From Nitrososphaerota archaeon (GTDB taxonomy: Archaea; Thermoproteota; Nitrososphaeria; Nitrososphaerales; Gagatemarchaeaceae): DNA of 52,024 nucleotides. The notes beneath the pieces are model-generated. The model had not been told where the DNA came from, made no database searches, and saw nothing but the letters and a program-made list of their open reading frames with translations. Below are positions 48,937-52,024 of this stretch, piece after piece (within the stretch, counting starts at the first letter, position 1; every line of letters starts with the position of its first letter). The position numbers were made by a program, and so were the translations under genes. The DNA lies in the NCBI GenBank assembly GCA_027886885.1, contig JAPCJP010000005.1, positions 20,450-72,473 on the forward strand. Reading direction: 5' to 3'.

Positions 48937-49393
48937 GCCAGCGCCGGCGATGGCTCCGCAGGAGTCGACCCTCTATGTAGACGCAACCGGCCTGATCGCA
49001 GGACGGCTTTGTTCGAAGGTCGCAAAGGAGCTGCTCTCTGGGAAGAAGGTAGTCATCCTCAACGCAGAGAAGGCGCTGCTCTCGGGAAGGAAGGCCACCA
49101 TATTCCGCCTCTGGCAGCAGACCCTGGAGATCACTAGCAGGGTCAACCCTATCTATGGACCCATCCATCCGCGGAGACCGGACAACATCATCAGGAGGAT
49201 GGTTCGCGGGATGGTGCCCAAGACCAAGAGCAGGGGCGACATGGCGATGCACCACCTCAGGGTCTACATGGGAGTACCAGAAAAGTACGCATCCGCGAAG
49301 ACGAGCCAGTTCAAGGACGCGGTCCCGCCGAGGCCGCTCTCGCTGTACACCACCATAGCCGAGGTCTCGAAGAACATCGGATGGAGCGGTTGA
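48926..49393 (+). CDS. rpl13: ribosomal protein uL13
   Basis: The 155-residue protein has TLYVDATGLIAGRLCSKVAK, ILNAEKALLSGRK and RRPDNIIRRMVRGMVPKTKS, typical of archaeal L13. It begins at TTG 48926 inside eL18. It is an early large subunit assembly protein. Confidence 0.95.
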   Translation: MSDKPAPAMAPQESTLYVDATGLIAGRLCSKVAKELLSGKKVVILNAEKALLSGRKATIFRLWQQTLEITSRVNPIYGPIHPRRPDNIIRRMVRGMVPKTKSRGDMAMHHLRVYMGVPEKYASAKTSQFKDAVPPRPLSLYTTIAEVSKNIGWSG

Positions 49394-49401
49394 AGTTAGA
49401 A

Positions 49402-49824
49402 ATGGTATCACCGAAGCAACACACAAAACCGAAGCTCTATCCTGGCGCCAGGAAGACTTCGCGGGCCTCGGCGGCTCTGACCTCCGGAGGTCAGGGACGG
49501 ATCAGGGTCAACGGCGTCCCGCTCGAGATCTGGGAACCGGAGATCGCGAGGCTGCACATGCTCTCTCCCGTACTGATCGTCGGGGATATACGAGAAAAGT
49601 ACGACATCGACGTCATCGTCTCCGGTGGCGGTTTCATGAGCCAGGCTGACGCCGTGGCCATGTCCCTTGCGAGGGCCTACGTCGACCAGACGAAGGGCGC
49701 CGACCTGAGGGAAAAGATGGTGGCCTTCAACAAGTACCTCCTGTCCGGCGACCCGCGGCAGACGGAGCCGAAGAAGTTCGGCGGACCCGGCGCCAGACGG
49801 AAACGACAGAAGAGCTACAGGTGA
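49402..49824 (+). CDS. rps9: ribosomal protein uS9
   Basis: The 140-residue protein shows the S9 pattern: LYPGARKTSRASAALTSGGQ, IRVNGVPLEIWEP, VSGGGFMSQADAVAMSLARA, and the tail GGPGARRKRQKSYR that reaches the P site. ATG at 49402 is favoured; an in-frame ATG at 49381 would overlap uL13 by 13 nt. It precedes rpo10. Confidence 0.94.
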   Translation: MVSPKQHTKPKLYPGARKTSRASAALTSGGQGRIRVNGVPLEIWEPEIARLHMLSPVLIVGDIREKYDIDVIVSGGGFMSQADAVAMSLARAYVDQTKGADLREKMVAFNKYLLSGDPRQTEPKKFGGPGARRKRQKSYR

Positions 49825-49830
49825 CAGTGG

Positions 49831-50046
49831 ATGCTCCTACCCATACGCTGTTTCACGTGCGGCAAGCTCGTCGGGGACAAGTTCTCTGAGTTCGATGCCA
49901 AGGTCAAGGCAGGAGAGGACCCCGGCAAGGCACTCGACGGTCTGGGAATCAAGCGCTACTGTTGCAGACGCATGATGATAACCTCCGTTGACCTGATCGA
50001 CCAGGTCCTGCCATATTACGCGCAGAAGACACCCAACGGGCCCTAG
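49831..50046 (+). CDS. rpo10: RNA polymerase subunit Rpo10 (RpoN)
   Basis: The 71-residue zinc protein has the atypical Rpo10/Rpb10 binding site: [15 protein letters not shown] (Cys7, Cys10) and KRYCCRRMM (Cys44, Cys45). It joins Rpo3 and Rpo12 in the polymerase assembly platform. It starts 6 nt after uS9 and ends two bases before eno. No rpoK gene follows, although it commonly does in archaea. Confidence 0.95.
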   Translation: MLLPIRCFTCGKLVGDKFSEFDAKVKAGEDPGKALDGLGIKRYCCRRMMITSVDLIDQVLPYYAQKTPNGP

Positions 50047-50048
50047 GC

Positions 50049-51284
50049 ATGCAGATAGAGGGCGTCCTCGTCCGGGTCTGCTACAACGGCAGGGGCGACC
50101 CTGGGATCGAGGCAGAGGTAACCGTGGGAGGCAAGGTCGGCCGGGCCCTTTCTCCATCGGGAGCGAGCCGAGGCGCCAACGAGGCCGTCCCCTTCGCCAA
50201 GGACAACCCTGAGATGACACTCGAGCGCTTTGGGTCCTTCAAGAGAGACCTCATCGGCTACGACGCAGCGGATACTCAGGGGTTCTCCAAGCTCCTGAGG
50301 TCCATCGACACCACAAAGAACTATTCCAACATAGGAGGCTCCATGGCCTACGCCCTGAGCGTGGCTGCAGCCGAGGCAGAAGCAGCCGCCAGGGGCGTGC
50401 CTTTGTGCAGAGCCATCGACCCCGCATCCTCCACGCTGCCCTATCCCATAGGCAACGTGATAGGGGGCGGGAAGCACGCGAGCGAAAGGTCGCCGAGCCT
50501 CCAGGAGATCATGGTCTCCCCCGTGGGCGCGGTCACCGTGAAGGAGGCTATCACTCTCAACCTGGAGGTGCACAAGCGCGTCGGACGAAAGCTCTCCAAG
50601 ACGCTGAGCTACCCGCTCGGTCGCGGTGACGAGGGAGGGTGGGCGCCCGGCATAACGGACGAAGAGGCCATCAGGGTCGTCTCGGAGACGGCCGCAGAGG
50701 TCCAGGACGAAAGAGGGAAGAGGATCCGCGTGGGGGTGGACGTGGCCGCGGACAGCCTCTACGACGAGAAGAAGGGTGCTTACTACTACCGGGCCACGCA
50801 AAAGACGCTCCAGAGGGATGGCCAGATCTCGTTCATCGGCGAGCTGCGCGACAGGTTCGACCTTCTCTACATCGAGGACCCTCTCCACGAAGATGACTTC
50901 GAAGGCTACGCGGGCCTCCACGCCTCCCTGAGCGGGACCTACATCGTCGGGGACGACCTCTACACGACCGACCCTGAACGCCTGAAGCGCGGGCTCTCGC
51001 ACCATAGCACCAACGGGGTCATAGTGAAGGTGAACCAGATAGGCACCTTGGGCGAGGCCCAGACCTTCTCCCAGCTAGCTCGGGAGAACTCGCAGCTGCT
51101 GGCTGCTTCCCACCGTTCGGGCGACAATGAAGACGGACACCTGGCTCACTTTGCGGTCGGGTTCGGGTGCGCCCTGATCAAGTGCGGCATCGTCGGGGGC
51201 GAGCGGATGTCCAAGCTGAACGAGCTGCTTCGCATCTCCGAGCGGCTGGAGGGGGCCAAGATGTACTCCTGGAGGGCCATCTAG
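50049..51284 (+). CDS. eno: enolase
   Basis: The 411-residue protein has an enolase pattern: SPSGASRGANEAVPFAKDNP, DAADTQGFSKLL, YPIGNVIGGGKHA, a YIEDPLHEDDFEGYAGLHAS metal-binding region, IVGDDLYTT, ILVKVNQIGTL-like segment and SHRSGDNEDGHLAHFAVGFG. It interconverts 2-phosphoglycerate and phosphoenolpyruvate. It is divergent in details (SHRSGDNED in place of the usual SHRSGETxD). It lies between rpo10 and uS2, as in many archaea. Confidence 0.92.
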   Translation: MQIEGVLVRVCYNGRGDPGIEAEVTVGGKVGRALSPSGASRGANEAVPFAKDNPEMTLERFGSFKRDLIGYDAADTQGFSKLLRSIDTTKNYSNIGGSMAYALSVAAAEAEAAARGVPLCRAIDPASSTLPYPIGNVIGGGKHASERSPSLQEIMVSPVGAVTVKEAITLNLEVHKRVGRKLSKTLSYPLGRGDEGGWAPGITDEEAIRVVSETAAEVQDERGKRIRVGVDVAADSLYDEKKGAYYYRATQKTLQRDGQISFIGELRDRFDLLYIEDPLHEDDFEGYAGLHASLSGTYIVGDDLYTTDPERLKRGLSHHSTNGVIVKVNQIGTLGEAQTFSQLARENSQLLAASHRSGDNEDGHLAHFAVGFGCALIKCGIVGGERMSKLNELLRISERLEGAKMYSWRAI

Positions 51285-51389
51285 CTCGGTAGTCTCTGCC
51301 TGCTCGACACGCTTAAAAGAAGTCGTTCGGGCAGGGGGAAGGCTCAGAGCAAAAAGCGAAATGGTGAGTTTGGAATAAGTAGCAACCGG

Positions 51390-52024
51390 ATGTCGGAACA
51401 TGAGGAAGACGAGGCTGGCTCGGATGAGAAGATGGTCATCCCGCAGCTCTCCGAGAAGGCCCTCCTCGCCACCGGCATCAGGATCGGCACCCAGGTCCGA
51501 ACCAAGACCATGGAGCGGTTCACCACAAGGCCCAGGCCAGACGGACTGCACATTATCGATTACTCCAAGACGCTCCAGCGCATCGACGTGGCCGGCAAGT
51601 TCATCGCATTCGTAGGCGCCCCGAACGTCGTGGTCTACGCCAGCAAGGACTATGGCAAGGTCCCGGTCGAGAAGTTCTGCGAACTCACCGGAGCGATGAA
51701 GGTGACCGGAAGGTTCATGCCAGGTACTTTCACCAATCCGCTTTATCCGGGTCACCTGGATGCGGAACTCGTGGTGGTGGCAGACCCTGCCGCAGACACC
51801 CAGGCGATAATCGAGGCGGGCAGGATGGGCATACCCGTCATCGCCATAGCCGACACCGACAACGTCACCGACGACGTCGACCTTGTGATCCCCGGGAACA
51901 ACCGTGGGAGGAAGGCGCTCGCGGCGATATTCTGGTTGCTTGCGAGGACGGTGTTGACCTATTCCTCTGTCTTGGGAGCGGACCAGCAGATGAAGTACAC
52001 CATAGACGACTTCGAGACCAAGCT
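51390..52024 (+). CDS. rps2: ribosomal protein uS2 (3' end beyond window)
   Basis: The frame from ATG 51390 runs to the edge without stop and gives 211 residues: an acidic N-terminus, YLIATGIRIGTQ-like start (LLATGIRIGTQVRTKTMERF), IIDYSKTLQRIDVAGKFIAF, GRFMPGTFTNPLYPGHLDAE, and VIPGNNRGRKALAAIFWLLA, the S2 pattern. Only the C-terminal end is missing. A TTAAAAG element at 51312-51319 gives a possible promoter and a 5' leader of about 50 nt. Confidence 0.94.
   Translation, partial: MSEHEEDEAGSDEKMVIPQLSEKALLATGIRIGTQVRTKTMERFTTRPRPDGLHIIDYSKTLQRIDVAGKFIAFVGAPNVVVYASKDYGKVPVEKFCELTGAMKVTGRFMPGTFTNPLYPGHLDAELVVVADPAADTQAIIEAGRMGIPVIAIADTDNVTDDVDLVIPGNNRGRKALAAIFWLLARTVLTYSSVLGADQQMKYTIDDFETK

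Noticed and set aside
50047-50048. Expected rpoK (Rpo6) gene between rpo10 and eno
   Set aside because: Only two bases separate them, so it is absent here.
51361-51378. Short ATG frame in the leader of uS2
   Set aside because: Five codons only; too short to support as a gene.
1-52024. CRISPR arrays, insertion sequences, integrases, attachment sites or prophage genes
   Set aside because: No regular repeats, transposase motifs or integrase motifs were seen in any part of the window.

Overview
This GC-rich window is archaeal chromosome. Its core is the archaeal/eukaryote-type ribosomal protein gene set (uS3, uL29, RNase P protein p29, uS17, uL14, uL24, eS4, uL5, uS14, uS8, uL6, eL32, eL19, uL18, uS5, uL30, uL15, secY and onward). 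It also encodes RNA polymerase subunits Rpo3, Rpo10 and Rpo12, a deoxyhypusine synthase, an archaeal adenylate kinase and a Cbf5-type pseudouridine synthase. Many genes have a TATA-like box about 25-30 nt before the start codon and no room for a leader, so leaderless mRNAs look common. GTG and TTG starts are frequent. The secY-adk-DUF106-cmk-truB string contains no eL34 or eL14 gene. A SUF operon, an aerobic-type succinate dehydrogenase and a form-II CoxL-like protein are also present. Together these best fit a member of the Nitrososphaeria/Thaumarchaeota or a close relative, not an obvious ammonia oxidiser. That placement is inference.

Layout. 0-5.8 kb: a truncated SET-domain protein, an exported DUF4430-like protein, a DUF4443-like winged-helix protein, a HEAT protein with two deoxyhypusine-hydroxylase-type HE motifs, a minus-strand group (DUF371, a mevalonate-decarboxylase-family enzyme with an altered catalytic residue, a small protein), an aquaporin and a GAF protein. 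5.9-11.6 kb: SUF iron-sulfur operon sufC-sufB-sufD-Rieske-sufS-sufU behind a palindromic operator candidate. 11.6-16.3 kb: a DinB-like protein and succinate dehydrogenase, with the membrane genes facing sdhB-sdhA. 16.4-28.9 kb: ribosomal protein supercluster beginning at uL22 and ending with truB, followed by tRNA-Ser(GGA).

29.2-35.1 kb: accessory region with a secreted Ser/Thr-rich Cys-cluster protein, a small Tat-signal protein directly followed by a DUF4331 protein lacking its own signal, a nickel/cobalt permease, a DUF365-like protein, a DUF4760-like membrane protein, Rpo12 and a PPOX-fold flavo/F420 protein. 35.2-39.4 kb: purA, a stand-alone CoxL-like protein and CoxG. 39.4-44.5 kb: minus-strand genes for a 2-hydroxyacid dehydrogenase, Hsp20, a PAC2 protein, deoxyhypusine synthase and glmS. 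A winged-helix regulator with its own inverted-repeat operator is divergent from glmS. 45.7-52.0 kb: second ribosomal/RNA polymerase cluster uS13-uS4-uS11-(unknown, reverse)-rpo3-eL18-uL13-uS9-rpo10-eno-uS2, the last cut by the window edge.

No CRISPR array, insertion sequence or integrase was seen, and no stretch over 300 bases is without a gene. The most notable points are the half-size deoxyhypusine-hydroxylase-like protein in the same window as deoxyhypusine synthase, the Tat-protein/DUF4331/nickel-permease group, the truncated SET protein, and the mevalonate-branch enzyme lacking the usual catalytic aspartate.
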